The position numbers were made by a program, and so were the translations under genes. From contig NZ_PJZF01000008.1 of the NCBI RefSeq assembly GCF_002858675.1, positions 62,001-126,000 on the forward strand: DNA of 64,000 nucleotides. Reading direction: 5' to 3'. Below are positions 32,651 to 41,621 of the stretch, one piece after another. Positions within the stretch are counted from its first letter, which is position 1. Every line of letters begins with the position of its first letter. The notes below the pieces were generated by a model. The model worked only from the letters and a program-made list of their open reading frames with translations, was not told where the DNA came from and made no database searches. This stretch comes from Chimaeribacter californicus (GTDB lineage: Bacteria > Pseudomonadota > Gammaproteobacteria > Enterobacterales > Enterobacteriaceae).

Positions 32651-33370
32651 ATGCTGCACAATATCCGCATTGTCCTGGTTGAAACTTCTCATACCGGTAA
32701 CATGGGCTCCACCGCCCGTGCCATGAAAACCATGGGCCTCACCAATCTTTATCTGGTAAACCCGCTGGTAAAACCCGACTCGCAGGCGATCTCCCTGGCC
32801 GCCGGTGCCAGTGATGTCATCGGTAACGCCACCATCGTTGATACCCTGGACGAGGCGCTGGCCGGTTGCAGTCTGGTGGTCGGCACCAGCGCCCGCTCAC
32901 GCACTCTGCCGTGGCCGATGCTGGAGCCGCGCGAATGTGGCGTCAAATGCTCACAAGCCGCCGAAAGCGCCCCGGTTGCGCTGGTGTTTGGCCGCGAGCG
33001 CGTGGGCCTTACCAACGAAGAACTTCAGAAATGTAACTACCATGTCTGCATCCCGGCCAATCCGGAATACAGCTCGCTGAACCTGGCGATGGCTGTACAG
33101 CTGATTGCCTATGAAGTCCGCGTGGCGTGGCTCGACCAGCAGCAACGCGGCCAGGCACCGGTGCCGGAAGAAGCCTACCCGCTGGTGGACGATCTGGAGC
33201 GTTTTTACGGCCACCTGGAACAGGTATTGTTGCAGACCGGCTTTATCCGCCCGCAGCACCCCGGGCAGGTGATGAGCCGCCTGCGTCGCCTGTTTACCCG
33301 TGCGCGGCCGGAGACGCAGGAGTTGAATATCCTGCGCGGCATCCTGACGTCCATCGAGAAAAAGCAGTAA
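32651..33370 (+). CDS. trmJ: tRNA (cytidine/uridine-2'-O-)-methyltransferase TrmJ
   Basis: 239-residue SPOUT methyltransferase that modifies position 32 of several tRNAs. The N-terminal knotted domain begins [23 protein letters not shown]-site loops are [14 protein letters not shown] and [17 protein letters not shown]. The C-terminus ends in the conserved [21 protein letters not shown]. The ATG at 32651 matches the E. coli start. It precedes iscR as in E. coli. Confidence 0.97.
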   Translation: MLHNIRIVLVETSHTGNMGSTARAMKTMGLTNLYLVNPLVKPDSQAISLAAGASDVIGNATIVDTLDEALAGCSLVVGTSARSRTLPWPMLEPRECGVKCSQAAESAPVALVFGRERVGLTNEELQKCNYHVCIPANPEYSSLNLAMAVQLIAYEVRVAWLDQQQRGQAPVPEEAYPLVDDLERFYGHLEQVLLQTGFIRPQHPGQVMSRLRRLFTRARPETQELNILRGILTSIEKKQ

Positions 33371-33449
33371 GCAGAATAGCCCGTTGAAAAATAAAAGGTT
33401 CAGCGGGCGTGTTAATTTTGGCTCAGGATGAAATGCTGTTTCGGCTTTA

Positions 33450-33474
33450 ATACTTGACTGTTTCAGTAGGGTAA
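33450..33474. promoter_or_regulatory. IscR type 1 site A upstream of iscR
   Basis: 25-mer matching the type 1 IscR consensus (ATASYYGACTRWWWYAGTCRRSTAT) at 23 of 25 positions. It touches site B, as in the tandem arrangement of E. coli. Confidence 0.82.
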
Positions 33475-33499
33475 ATAGTTGACTGAAATACTCGGGAAT
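33475..33499. promoter_or_regulatory. IscR type 1 site B upstream of iscR
   Basis: Second 25-mer, again 23 of 25 matches, immediately after site A. Cluster-loaded IscR should repress iscRS through these sites. Confidence 0.82.
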
Positions 33500-33548
33500 G
33501 GCAGACTCTTGGCCATATTTCACCCCCTATTTACAGGTAAGATTAGCC

Positions 33549-34046
33549 ATGAGACTGACTTCTAAGGGTCGTTATGCAGTAACCGCTATGCTGGACGTAG
33601 CATTACATTCCCAGGACGGGCCGGTGCCGTTAGCCGATATTTCTGAGCGTCAGGGCATTTCGCTCTCCTACCTGGAACAGCTTTTCTCCCGCCTGCGTAA
33701 AAATGGCCTGGTGGCCAGCGTGCGCGGCCCGGGCGGTGGTTACCTGCTGGGCAAAGATGTGGCGGAAATCGCCGTTGGCGCCGTAATCACTGCGGTAGAC
33801 GAATCCATCGACGCGACCCGTTGCCAGGGCAAAGAAGGCTGCCAGGGTGGCGACCGTTGCCTGACCCATACCCTCTGGCGCGACCTGAGCGAGCGCATCA
33901 GCGGCTTCCTGAATAACATCACGCTGGCTGAACTGGTCAACAACCAGGAAGTGCTGGACGTGGCTGACCGCCAGAACCATGAAACCCGCCGTCTGCCTGC
34001 CAATAGCCGTCCGCAAGAAGCGATCAATGTAAACCTGCGTTCGTAA
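33549..34046 (+). CDS. iscR: Fe-S cluster regulator IscR
   Basis: 165-residue Rrf2-family repressor. The winged HTH is at about 10-65 ([20 protein letters not shown] at the N-terminus). The [2Fe-2S] ligands Cys92, Cys98, Cys104 and His107 are all in place, so cluster sensing should work. Two type 1 sites upstream indicate autorepression. It heads an isc operon that in this genome contains only iscS after it; its normal source of clusters, IscU, is missing from the locus. Confidence 0.97.
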   Translation: MRLTSKGRYAVTAMLDVALHSQDGPVPLADISERQGISLSYLEQLFSRLRKNGLVASVRGPGGGYLLGKDVAEIAVGAVITAVDESIDATRCQGKEGCQGGDRCLTHTLWRDLSERISGFLNNITLAELVNNQEVLDVADRQNHETRRLPANSRPQEAINVNLRS

Positions 34047-34096
34047 TCCGGACGCGTTACACTGACGTTTTACGTGATGTACGGAGTTGAAGAGTA

Positions 34097-35260
34097 ATGA
34101 AATTACCGATTTATCTGGATTATGCGGCCACCACGCCGGTTGACCCGCGTGTGGCTGAAAAGATGATGCAGTGCCTGACTCTCGACGGTACTTTCGGTAA
34201 CCCGGCCTCCCGCTCGCACCGCTTCGGCTGGCAGGCGGAAGAGGCAGTGGATGTCGCCCGGAATAACATTGCCGAACTGATTGGTGCCGATCCGCGTGAG
34301 ATCGTCTTTACCTCCGGTGCCACCGAATCCGATAACCTGGCGATCAAGGGCGCAGCCCATGCAAATCAGGAAAAGGGCCGGCATATCATCACCAGCGTGA
34401 CTGAGCACAAAGCCGTGCTGGACACCTGTCAACAGCTCGAACAGGAAGGGTTCGAGGTCACCTATCTGACGCCGCAACCCAACGGCCTGATTGACCTGGA
34501 TGACCTGGCCGCCGCCCTGCGTGACGACACCATTCTCGTCTCCATCATGCACGTCAATAATGAGATTGGTGTAGTGCAGGATGTGGCCGCCATCGGCGAG
34601 CTGTGCCGCAGCCGCGGGATCATTTTCCATGTGGATGCCACCCAGAGCGTCGGCAAATTGCCGATTGACCTGAGCGAGCTCAGTATTGACCTGATGTCGT
34701 TCTCCGGCCATAAAATTTACGGCCCGAAAGGCATCGGCGGCCTCTACGTGCGCCGTAAACCGCGCATCCGGATTGAAGCCCAGATGCACGGCGGCGGCCA
34801 TGAGCGCGGCATGCGTTCCGGCACCCTGCCGGTGCACCAGATTGTCGGCATGGGCGAGGCGTACCGCATTGCCAACGCCGAGATGGCTGCGGAAGGTGAG
34901 CGCCTGCGCGGCCTGCGTGACCGCCTGTGGCATGGCCTGAGTGAAATTGACGGCGTCAGCCTGAACGGCTCGCTGGAGCACGGGGTGCCGAACATCCTGA
35001 ACGTCAGCTTCAGCCACGTGGACGGGGAATCCCTGATCATGGCGCTGAAAGATCTGGCGCTCTCATCCGGTTCTGCCTGTACCTCTGCCAGCCTGGAGCC
35101 CTCCTATGTGTTGCGGGCGCTGGGGCTGAATGACGAGCTGGCGCACAGCTCGCTGCGTTTCTCGGCCGGGCGCTTCACCACCGAAGACGAGATTGATTAC
35201 GCCGTCGCGCTGGTGCGCAAGTCAGTTGATCGCCTGCGCCATCTCTCCGGCGCGGCCTGA
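34097..35260 (+). CDS. iscS: Cysteine desulfurase IscS, C-terminally shortened
   Basis: 387-residue PLP enzyme that takes sulfur from cysteine and passes the persulfide to partners such as TusA and ThiI. PLP Lys206 ([10 protein letters not shown]) and catalytic Cys328 ([15 protein letters not shown]) are intact and numbered as in E. coli, and similarity is continuous to RLRHLS at 384. There it departs: the usual 404-residue enzymes continue with a conserved tail (PLWEMYKQG...EWAHH), but here three codons (GAA) and a TGA follow. That tail belongs to the IscU-docking surface. iscU and the rest of the operon are absent downstream. I read this as a functional desulfurase trimmed by the deletion that removed the scaffold genes. 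Confidence 0.95.
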   Translation: MKLPIYLDYAATTPVDPRVAEKMMQCLTLDGTFGNPASRSHRFGWQAEEAVDVARNNIAELIGADPREIVFTSGATESDNLAIKGAAHANQEKGRHIITSVTEHKAVLDTCQQLEQEGFEVTYLTPQPNGLIDLDDLAAALRDDTILVSIMHVNNEIGVVQDVAAIGELCRSRGIIFHVDATQSVGKLPIDLSELSIDLMSFSGHKIYGPKGIGGLYVRRKPRIRIEAQMHGGGHERGMRSGTLPVHQIVGMGEAYRIANAEMAAEGERLRGLRDRLWHGLSEIDGVSLNGSLEHGVPNILNVSFSHVDGESLIMALKDLALSSGSACTSASLEPSYVLRALGLNDELAHSSLRFSAGRFTTEDEIDYAVALVRKSVDRLRHLSGAA

Positions 35261-35290
35261 TACGGCACATGTTGCCACCTCACCGGGTAA

Positions 35291-35338
35291 AAACTGCTGG
35301 CAGCGATCTGCCGGGTCTGGTTAGATAAAGCGGAATGA
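35291..35338 (+). pseudogene. iscX: Remnant of the iscX 3' end
   Basis: Fifteen codons plus stop read KLLAAICRVWLDKAE, against KILEAILLVWLDEAE at the C-terminus of E. coli IscX (10 of 15 identical). It sits where iscX belongs, just before pepB, and is preceded in frame by a TAA, so it is not translated. With the shortened iscS it marks the two edges of a deletion of iscU-iscA-hscB-hscA-fdx and most of iscX. About 30 bases of unassignable scar lie between (35261-35290). Confidence 0.8.
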
Positions 35339-35397
35339 CTAGCATACGGGCTGCCATAAGGTGGCCCGATTTGTTTATGGTTCGCCGCATCACGGCA

Positions 35398-35417
35398 TAG
35401 GTCCGGTTCCGGGCCTA
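35398..35417 (+). other. Hairpin between the iscX remnant and pepB
   Basis: 9-bp stem (one G-T pair) closing a 2-base loop, 35 bases before the pepB ATG, without a T-run. Possible mRNA processing or stability element; function unknown. Confidence 0.45.
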
Positions 35418-35452
35418 CCCTGACAATGAGAACAACAATCAGGAGTTTCGTT

Positions 35453-36754
35453 ATGACCGCAGACACGATGGCAACAGATGTCATGCCTCTCTTTCTTTCA
35501 TCCCAGCCTGCCGACGCCCGCTGGGGTGACAATGCCCTGCTGAGCACCGGCAATGAGGGCATGACAGTGCATGCCGCTACATTGGTCTCGATTCAACGCG
35601 CCGCGCGCCGGATTGACGGGCAGGGCATTAAGAAGGTCAGACTGGCCGGTGAGGGCTGGGATCTGGAGAACAGCTGGGCCTTCTGGCAAGGTTTCCGTGG
35701 CCCGAAAGGCCAGCGCAGCATTGAATGGGCTGACCTTGAGCAGACCGATCGCGAGGAATTGGATCGCCGCCTGACGATCATTGACTGGGTGCGTGACACC
35801 ATTAACCTGCCGGCCGAAGATCTGGGGCCGGAAGCGCTGGCCCGCCGCGCCGTTGACCTGCTGTGCCAGTATGGCGGCGAGCACGTCACCTACCGCATCA
35901 CCAAAGGGGATGACCTGCGCGAGCAGAATTATGCGGGCCTGCATATTGTCGGCCGTGGCTCTGAGCGCCCGCCGGTGCTGCTGGTGCTCGACTATAACCC
36001 GTCCGGGGATGAGAGCGCGCCGGTCTATGCCTGCCTGGTGGGGAAAGGCATCACCTTTGACACCGGCGGCTACAGCCTGAAACAGAGCGCCTTTATGGAC
36101 TCAATGAAGTCTGACATGGGCGGCGCAGCCACCGTGACCGGCGCGCTGGCCCTGGCGGCCGCCCGCGGCCTGACGCAGCGCGTTAAGCTCTACCTCTGCT
36201 GTGCGGACAACATGGTCAGCGGCAACGCCTTTAAGCTTGGCGACATTATCCACTACCGTAACGGCAAAACCGTGGAAGTGATGAACACCGATGCAGAAGG
36301 GCGCCTGGTGCTGGCTGATGGCCTGATTGACGCCTCTGAGCAGCAGCCGCAACTTTTGATCGACTGCGCGACCCTGACCGGGGCCGCCAAAACCGCGCTG
36401 GGCAATGATTACCATGCGCTGTTCAGCTTCGATGATGCACTAGCCACCGATCTGCTGGCGAGTGCCGGGCAGGAGCAGGAGCCGTTCTGGCGACTGCCGC
36501 TGGCGGAATTCCACCGCAGCCAGTTGCCGTCCAATTTTGCCGATCTGAACAACGTGGCCGGCCCAAGCTACACCGCCGGGGCCAGCACCGCTGCCGCGTT
36601 CCTGTCTCACTTTGTGCAGAACTACCGGCAGGGCTGGCTGCATATCGACTGCTCCGCCACCTACCGCAAAGGCGCGGTGGATCAGTGGTCGGCAGGCGCG
36701 ACCGGGCTGGGCGTCCGTACCCTGGCGAACCTGCTGCTGAGCAAAGCACAGTAA
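35453..36754 (+). CDS. pepB: Peptidase B (M17 leucyl aminopeptidase family)
   Basis: 433-residue cytosolic aminopeptidase. The signature [14 protein letters not shown] and the metal lysine/aspartate region [37 protein letters not shown] are intact. The conserved N-terminal SQPADARWG aligns with E. coli. The ATG at 35453 has AGGAG seven bases before it. In E. coli it follows iscX; here it follows the iscX remnant. Confidence 0.96.
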   Translation: MTADTMATDVMPLFLSSQPADARWGDNALLSTGNEGMTVHAATLVSIQRAARRIDGQGIKKVRLAGEGWDLENSWAFWQGFRGPKGQRSIEWADLEQTDREELDRRLTIIDWVRDTINLPAEDLGPEALARRAVDLLCQYGGEHVTYRITKGDDLREQNYAGLHIVGRGSERPPVLLVLDYNPSGDESAPVYACLVGKGITFDTGGYSLKQSAFMDSMKSDMGGAATVTGALALAAARGLTQRVKLYLCCADNMVSGNAFKLGDIIHYRNGKTVEVMNTDAEGRLVLADGLIDASEQQPQLLIDCATLTGAAKTALGNDYHALFSFDDALATDLLASAGQEQEPFWRLPLAEFHRSQLPSNFADLNNVAGPSYTAGASTAAAFLSHFVQNYRQGWLHIDCSATYRKGAVDQWSAGATGLGVRTLANLLLSKAQ

Positions 36755-36795
36755 CCGGCAGCACATTCCCGGTATAATGACGTGACCAGGTATCA

Positions 36796-36823
36796 CGGGG
36801 CGGCCTGGCTGCCCCGTTTTTTT
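36796..36823 (+). terminator. Rho-independent terminator after pepB
   Basis: 6-bp GC stem (36796-36801 / 36811-36816), 9-base loop, then a run of seven T. Confidence 0.85.
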
Positions 36824-36873
36824 ATGGTTTTATCTTGTTGCAGAGCCGTTCCGGCTTGTTGAGGGAGTAACGT

Positions 36874-37704
36874 ATGAGCACACCGTCTTTTGATCCCACC
36901 GATACTACGCAGGGAAGTGAACTGGAGCAGCTACTGATGCAGGCCGTCAGCGAACCGGCACAGCGCCCGGCGTTCTACCGGGCGCTGATGGACGCCACCG
37001 TGCTGGTACTGACTGACAATCAGGCCCCGGAGGGCGAGGTGGTGCTGGACGCCGGCAGCCCGCTGAGCCTGCAGGTCTGGGAAAAACAGGATGGCACGAA
37101 TGTGCTGCCGTTCTTCAGTTCACTGGCGGCCCTGCAACGGGCGGTTGAGCGCGAGCAGCCGTTTATGGCGTTGCCGGTGCGTGTGCTGTTTGAGATGACG
37201 GAAGGCGCGGAGTTGTTCCTTAACCCGAAGAATGAGTACGGCAAAGAGTTCACCCCGCAGGAGGTGAGCCAGCTGTTGCAGGAGGGCACGGCAGGCAAAC
37301 CGTTGGAGCGGGTGCTGGAAGCCGGAACAGAGTTCCTGATTGGCCAGCCGGAACACTACCCGGCCGCCATGGTGGACGCGCTCACCACGCTGTTCAGCCA
37401 GCGCAAGCCGGTGCGCCGCGCGTTTCTGGCGTTAATCCATGATAAAACCAGCGATGAACGGCCAAACCTGCTGGTGGGGCTGGAGATTGACGGTGCCTCG
37501 GAGCAGGAGATTGAACAGCTGATCCAGGAAGCCGGCAGTGTCGCCAGTGAGGCGCTGGCAGACGACGAGCCGGTGGACTTCTGTCTGGTGAATGAGAAAG
37601 AGCGCGGCATCAGCCATTACCTGATCCAGCATACCCAGGCCTTCTACCAGCGCCGCTGGGGCAGCTGGCTGCGCAATATCATTCCCTCTTCCGGCATCGC
37701 CTGA
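36874..37704 (+). CDS. sseB: Enhanced serine sensitivity protein SseB
   Basis: 276-residue SseB-family protein. The N-terminal SseB domain (about 15-130; RPAFYRALMDATVLV, PFFSSLAALQRAVE) and the C-terminal SseB_C domain (about 160-270; ISHYLIQHTQAFYQRRWGSWLR) are both present. Its molecular role is unknown; overexpression in E. coli alters serine sensitivity. Preceded by a good ribosome-binding site. In E. coli sseA, yfhM and pbpC follow before ndk; here ndk follows directly. Confidence 0.93.
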   Translation: MSTPSFDPTDTTQGSELEQLLMQAVSEPAQRPAFYRALMDATVLVLTDNQAPEGEVVLDAGSPLSLQVWEKQDGTNVLPFFSSLAALQRAVEREQPFMALPVRVLFEMTEGAELFLNPKNEYGKEFTPQEVSQLLQEGTAGKPLERVLEAGTEFLIGQPEHYPAAMVDALTTLFSQRKPVRRAFLALIHDKTSDERPNLLVGLEIDGASEQEIEQLIQEAGSVASEALADDEPVDFCLVNEKERGISHYLIQHTQAFYQRRWGSWLRNIIPSSGIA

Positions 37705-37834
37705 CGGCAATAGCGCGGTGACAGCCTGCCAGTTGGCGAAAAATTGATAAATATGTGCATAAACAGTAGGGAATTAGCTAAAGTTATTTTAATCAAATGT
37801 TGTGTTTCCGGTAGGCAAGCGCCGTCTTGCCCCC

Positions 37835-37840
37835 TATAAT
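37835..37840 (+). promoter_or_regulatory. ndk -10 element
   Basis: Consensus TATAAT 65 bases before ndk; no good -35 is seen at the expected distance. Confidence 0.5.
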
Positions 37841-37905
37841 CGGCGCCATTTCACGGCGGGCCCTTTTATGCCTGCCTCCCAGGACGACGTCAGACAGAGG
37901 TTTAC

Positions 37906-38337
37906 ATGACTATCGAACGTACTTTTTCCATGATCAAACCGAACGCAGTGGCCAAAAACGCCATTGGTTCTATCTATGCCCGTTTCGAAGCCGCTGGTTT
38001 CAAAATCGTTGCCGCTAAAATGGTTCACCTGACCCGCGAGCAGGCTGAAGGCTTCTACGCTGAGCACAAAGGCCGCCCGTTCTTCGACGGTCTGGTTGAG
38101 TTCATGACCTCTGGCCCGATCATGATGCAGGTTCTGGAAGGCGAAAACGCCGTTCAGCGTAACCGTGACATCATGGGCGCAACCAACCCGGACAACGCCC
38201 TGGCCGGTACCCTGCGTGCTGACTACGCAGACAGCTTTACCGAGAACGCCGTTCACGGTTCTGATGCGGTTGAATCTGCACAGCGTGAAATCGCGTACTT
38301 CTTCACCGAAAACGAGCTGTGCCCGCGCACCCGTTAA
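37906..38337 (+). CDS. ndk: Nucleoside diphosphate kinase
   Basis: 143-residue enzyme that equilibrates nucleoside triphosphate pools by a phospho-histidine mechanism. The catalytic His117 is in [12 protein letters not shown], and the N-terminal [15 protein letters not shown] is typical. Codon use is strongly biased to preferred codons, in keeping with high expression. Confidence 0.98.
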   Translation: MTIERTFSMIKPNAVAKNAIGSIYARFEAAGFKIVAAKMVHLTREQAEGFYAEHKGRPFFDGLVEFMTSGPIMMQVLEGENAVQRNRDIMGATNPDNALAGTLRADYADSFTENAVHGSDAVESAQREIAYFFTENELCPRTR

Positions 38338-38406
38338 TTGGTGAATGATAGCGAGCTGAAAGATTCATTTGCTGAAACAATTAAACGGTGACAGCAGGCT
38401 TTCCGC

Positions 38407-38421
38407 GATAGCATCGCTATC
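38407..38421. repeat. Short palindrome upstream of rlmN
   Basis: GATAGC-ATC-GCTATC, perfect 6-base arms, just upstream of a -10-like TACAAT (38432-38437). Possible operator; no regulator assigned. Confidence 0.4.
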
Positions 38422-38440
38422 CTAAAATTTGTACAATACT

Positions 38441-38472
38441 GCGCCCCGAAGGAGCCTGCTCTCTCGGGGCGC
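38441..38472 (+). other. Stem-loop in the rlmN leader
   Basis: 9-bp perfect GC-rich stem (38441-38449 / 38464-38472) around a 14-base loop, followed after four bases by TTTT. It could be a weak terminator/attenuator for ndk or a leader structure of rlmN. Confidence 0.5.
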
Positions 38473-38546
38473 ATGTTTTCGCATCACGCCACCGGGCGGG
38501 TGCACTTCCCTTGAGCCAAAAGTGTAACAACGAGGCCGCGACATCC

Positions 38547-39743
38547 ATGTTAGAAACAACTCCTTCTGGGCAAACCGTGTCTGAACTTTCTCAATCCTCT
38601 GCGCCCGCCGTACAAACGGTGAAACCGGCTGTGGAAAAAATTAACCTCCTCGATCTGAACCGCCAGCAAATGCGCGAATTTTTCGCCAAAATGGGGGAGA
38701 AGCCCTTCCGCGCCGACCAGGTCATGAAGTGGATGTACCACTATTGCTGCGACGATTTCGAGCAGATGACCGACATCAACAAAGTGCTGCGCGGCAAATT
38801 GCAGGCGATTGCGGAGATCCGCGCGCCGGAAGTGGTGGATGAGCAACGCTCCGCTGACGGCACCATCAAATGGGCGATTCTGGTGGGCGATCAGCGCGTT
38901 GAGACGGTCTATATCCCGGAAGAGGATCGCGCGACCCTTTGCGTCTCCTCCCAGGTAGGGTGCGCGCTCGAGTGCAAATTCTGTTCAACGGCACAGCAGG
39001 GCTTCAACCGTAACCTGCGCGTGTCAGAAATTATCGGCCAGGTCTGGCGTGCGGCCAAAATCATCGGCGCCGCGAAAGTCACCGGTCAGCGCCCGATCAC
39101 CAACGTGGTGATGATGGGCATGGGCGAGCCGCTGCTCAACCTGACCAACGTCGTACCAGCGATGGAAATCATGCTGGATGACTTCGGTTTCGGCCTCTCC
39201 AAACGCCGTGTGACCCTCTCTACCTCCGGCGTGGTGCCGGCACTGGACAAACTGGGCGACATGATTGACGTCGCGCTGGCTATCTCACTGCATGCGCCGA
39301 ACGACGCCATCCGCGATGAGATTGTCCCGATCAATAAAAAGTACAATATCGAGACCTTCCTGAGCGCGGTGCGCCGCTACCTGGCGAAGTCCAATGCGAA
39401 TCAGGGCCGCGTTACCATTGAGTACGTGATGCTGGACCACGTCAATGATGCCACCGAGCACGCCCACGAGCTGGCCGCCGTGCTGAAAGACACGCCGTGC
39501 AAGATCAACCTGATCCCATGGAACCCCTTCCCGGGCGCACCTTATGGACGCAGCTCGAACAGTCGCGTTGATCGCTTTGCCAAAGTGTTGATGGAATATG
39601 GATTTACGACTATTGTGCGTAAGACCCGCGGTGACGATATTGACGCCGCCTGCGGCCAGTTGGCGGGTGAGGTGATCGACCGGACCAAGCGTACCCTGAA
39701 GAAGAAAATGGCAGGGGAGCCGATTTCGGTAAAAGCACTCTGA
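38547..39743 (+). CDS. rlmN: Dual-specificity RNA methyltransferase RlmN
   Basis: 398-residue radical-SAM enzyme that makes 2-methyladenosine at 23S rRNA A2503 and tRNA A37. The [4Fe-4S] ligands are in CALECKFC (Cys139, Cys143, Cys146), and the catalytic cysteine lies near the C-terminus in DIDAACGQL. Core similarity to E. coli starts at [16 protein letters not shown] (about residue 31); the N-terminal 30 residues are variable. An alternative TTG at 38511 would add 12 residues but has no better ribosome-binding site. Confidence 0.95.
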   Translation: MLETTPSGQTVSELSQSSAPAVQTVKPAVEKINLLDLNRQQMREFFAKMGEKPFRADQVMKWMYHYCCDDFEQMTDINKVLRGKLQAIAEIRAPEVVDEQRSADGTIKWAILVGDQRVETVYIPEEDRATLCVSSQVGCALECKFCSTAQQGFNRNLRVSEIIGQVWRAAKIIGAAKVTGQRPITNVVMMGMGEPLLNLTNVVPAMEIMLDDFGFGLSKRRVTLSTSGVVPALDKLGDMIDVALAISLHAPNDAIRDEIVPINKKYNIETFLSAVRRYLAKSNANQGRVTIEYVMLDHVNDATEHAHELAAVLKDTPCKINLIPWNPFPGAPYGRSSNSRVDRFAKVLMEYGFTTIVRKTRGDDIDAACGQLAGEVIDRTKRTLKKKMAGEPISVKAL

Positions 39744-39845
39744 ACCTGACCTGAGGGCGTGGCGCTGTGCCGCCACGCCTCCCTCTCTCAGATCGGAACG
39801 GCACGGGCAGGGCAGCCTGCCGCCGCGTTCCAGGGAATGAAACGC

Positions 39846-40619
39846 ATGATGCTGAAAATGTTGCGGAGCACGCCGCGCTGGCTCTCTGCCGTCGTCGCGG
39901 CGGCCGTGCTGGCAGGTTGTTCAGGTTCGGGGCCGGATAACGCAGAATCTGCTACGTCGGCGTCGGTGGATACGCGCCTGCAACTGGGGCTGGGGTACCT
40001 TTCCCAGGGGAATTTGCCGGCCGCCCGGCAAAACCTTGAAAAGGCGGAGAAAGCCGCGCCGCAGGACTACCGCACCCAACTGGGAATGGCGCTTTATGCG
40101 CAGCGTGTCGGGGAAAATGATGCCGCGCAGCAACGCTATCAGGGCGCCCTGCAGCTTGCCCCGCAAAATGGCACGGTGATGAATAATTACGGTGCGTTCT
40201 TGTGTAGTTTAGGGCAGTATGTACCGGCACAACAGCAGTTTAGCGCCGCCGCGCAAGTGCCCGATTATGGGCAGGTTGCAGACAGCCTGGAGAATGCCGG
40301 CTATTGTTTCCTTAAGGCGAATCAGGACGATGAGGCGCGGGTACTCCTGGGCCGGGCACTGAAATACGATCCGGACAAAGGGGCACCCCTGCTGGCAGAG
40401 GCTGAACGGCAGTTCAGCGAAGGAAAACGCGCCCAGGCGCAGCTTTTGCTGGATGTTTATCAGCATATTTTGCCGGCCAGTGCCGACAGTTTATGGTTAC
40501 AGATTCGTTTCGCCGCGCTGGATGACCGCCAGGACAAGATAGACCGTTATGGCAGGCAGTTGGCGCGAAGTTTCCCACACTCTAAACAGTACCAGCAGTT
40601 TCTCGCTAATGAATACTGA
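39846..40619 (+). CDS. pilW: Type IV pilus biogenesis/stability lipoprotein PilW-like
   Basis: 257-residue TPR lipoprotein. The signal ends in a lipobox VLAGC (Cys25), and TPR-like helices cover about 40-220 ([24 protein letters not shown]...). PilF/PilW proteins help secretin assembly in type IV pilus systems; in many enterobacteria lacking pili this gene persists between rlmN and rodZ with an unclear role. I prefer the ATG at 39846, which has AGGGA nine bases upstream; an ATG at 39837 is possible. It overlaps rodZ by 11 bases. Confidence 0.87.
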   Translation: MMLKMLRSTPRWLSAVVAAAVLAGCSGSGPDNAESATSASVDTRLQLGLGYLSQGNLPAARQNLEKAEKAAPQDYRTQLGMALYAQRVGENDAAQQRYQGALQLAPQNGTVMNNYGAFLCSLGQYVPAQQQFSAAAQVPDYGQVADSLENAGYCFLKANQDDEARVLLGRALKYDPDKGAPLLAEAERQFSEGKRAQAQLLLDVYQHILPASADSLWLQIRFAALDDRQDKIDRYGRQLARSFPHSKQYQQFLANEY

Positions 40620-41577
40620 AGCCTCTCAAGAAAACATCTCCAAAACGACAGGTGAACGCCTGCGTCAAGCCCGTGAACAGCTTGGGCTGAGCCAGCAGGC
40701 CGTTGCAGAACGCCTGTGTCTGAAAGTCTCCACGGTACGTGATATCGAAGAAGATATCGCGCCGCCGGGGCTGGCCTCGACCTTCCTGCGGGGCTATATC
40801 CGCTCGTATGCCAAGCTGGTGCACATTCCTGAAGAAGAGCTGTTGCCGCTGATGGCCAAACAGGCGCCAATCCGTGCCGCGAAAGTGGCCCCGATGCAGA
40901 GCTTCTCGCTGGGGAAATCCCGTAAAAAACGCGACGGCTGGCTGATGGGGTTCACCTGGCTGGTGGTCTTTGTGGTGATTGGCCTGACCGGTGCATGGTG
41001 GTGGCAAAATCATCAGGCGCAGCAGCAGGAGATCGCCACCATGGCAGATCAATCCTCTGCCCAGCTTTCCCAGGGCGATGGTCAGTCCATTCCGCTGGGA
41101 AACGGTGACGACGCGGCCGGTGATAACAGCACCGATGCCGGCACGCCGCCGGACAGCCAGGCCGTGAACAGCGCGGCACAGCCGGCACCGGTTACCCCGG
41201 CAGCCCCTGCGGCACCGGTAGCTCAGACCCCGGCCCCGGCAGCGGTTTCGCCGTCTCAGGCCCCGGTCAATGCGCCGGTGGCTGCACCGGTCACGACGCC
41301 GGCCGACGCCCCGGCGGCAGCGCCAGCAGATGCAGGCGCGATTGTGATGAATTTCAATGCGGATTGCTGGCTGCAGGTGAATGACGCAACCGGGAAAACC
41401 CTGTTCAGCGGCATTCAGAAAAGCGGCGGTACGCTGAACCTGAACGGTACTGCGCCGTTTAAACTGAAAATCGGCGCACCGCGTGCAGTCCAGATCCAGT
41501 ATCAGGGCAAGCCGGTTGATCTCAGCCAGTTCATTAAGTCAAACCGTGTTGCGCGCCTTACGCTGGCTGCTGAATAA
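40609..41577 (+). CDS. rodZ: Cytoskeleton protein RodZ
   Basis: 322-residue bitopic membrane protein that links MreB to the elongasome and sets rod shape. A cytoplasmic HTH domain (about 15-85; [22 protein letters not shown]), a basic juxtamembrane stretch (SRKKRDG), one TM helix (about 111-132), a long Ala/Pro-rich periplasmic linker (about 175-250) and the C-terminal DUF4115 beta-domain (about 250-322) appear in that order. The ATG lies inside the end of pilW, so the two are probably coupled. Confidence 0.95.
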   Translation: MNTEASQENISKTTGERLRQAREQLGLSQQAVAERLCLKVSTVRDIEEDIAPPGLASTFLRGYIRSYAKLVHIPEEELLPLMAKQAPIRAAKVAPMQSFSLGKSRKKRDGWLMGFTWLVVFVVIGLTGAWWWQNHQAQQQEIATMADQSSAQLSQGDGQSIPLGNGDDAAGDNSTDAGTPPDSQAVNSAAQPAPVTPAAPAAPVAQTPAPAAVSPSQAPVNAPVAAPVTTPADAPAAAPADAGAIVMNFNADCWLQVNDATGKTLFSGIQKSGGTLNLNGTAPFKLKIGAPRAVQIQYQGKPVDLSQFIKSNRVARLTLAAE

Positions 41578-41621
41578 TAGGGCATCCGGCGCAATGCGCC
41601 CGCAGCAATGGAGAGCAAGAC

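Noticed and set aside
33498-33548. 17-codon extension of iscR
   Set aside because: It runs into IscR site B; the family start [16 protein letters not shown] is at 33549.
35130-35324. 65-codon open frame overlapping the end of iscS and the scar
   Set aside because: It is in another frame, has no family match and no ribosome-binding site; the informative frame is that of iscS and the iscX remnant.
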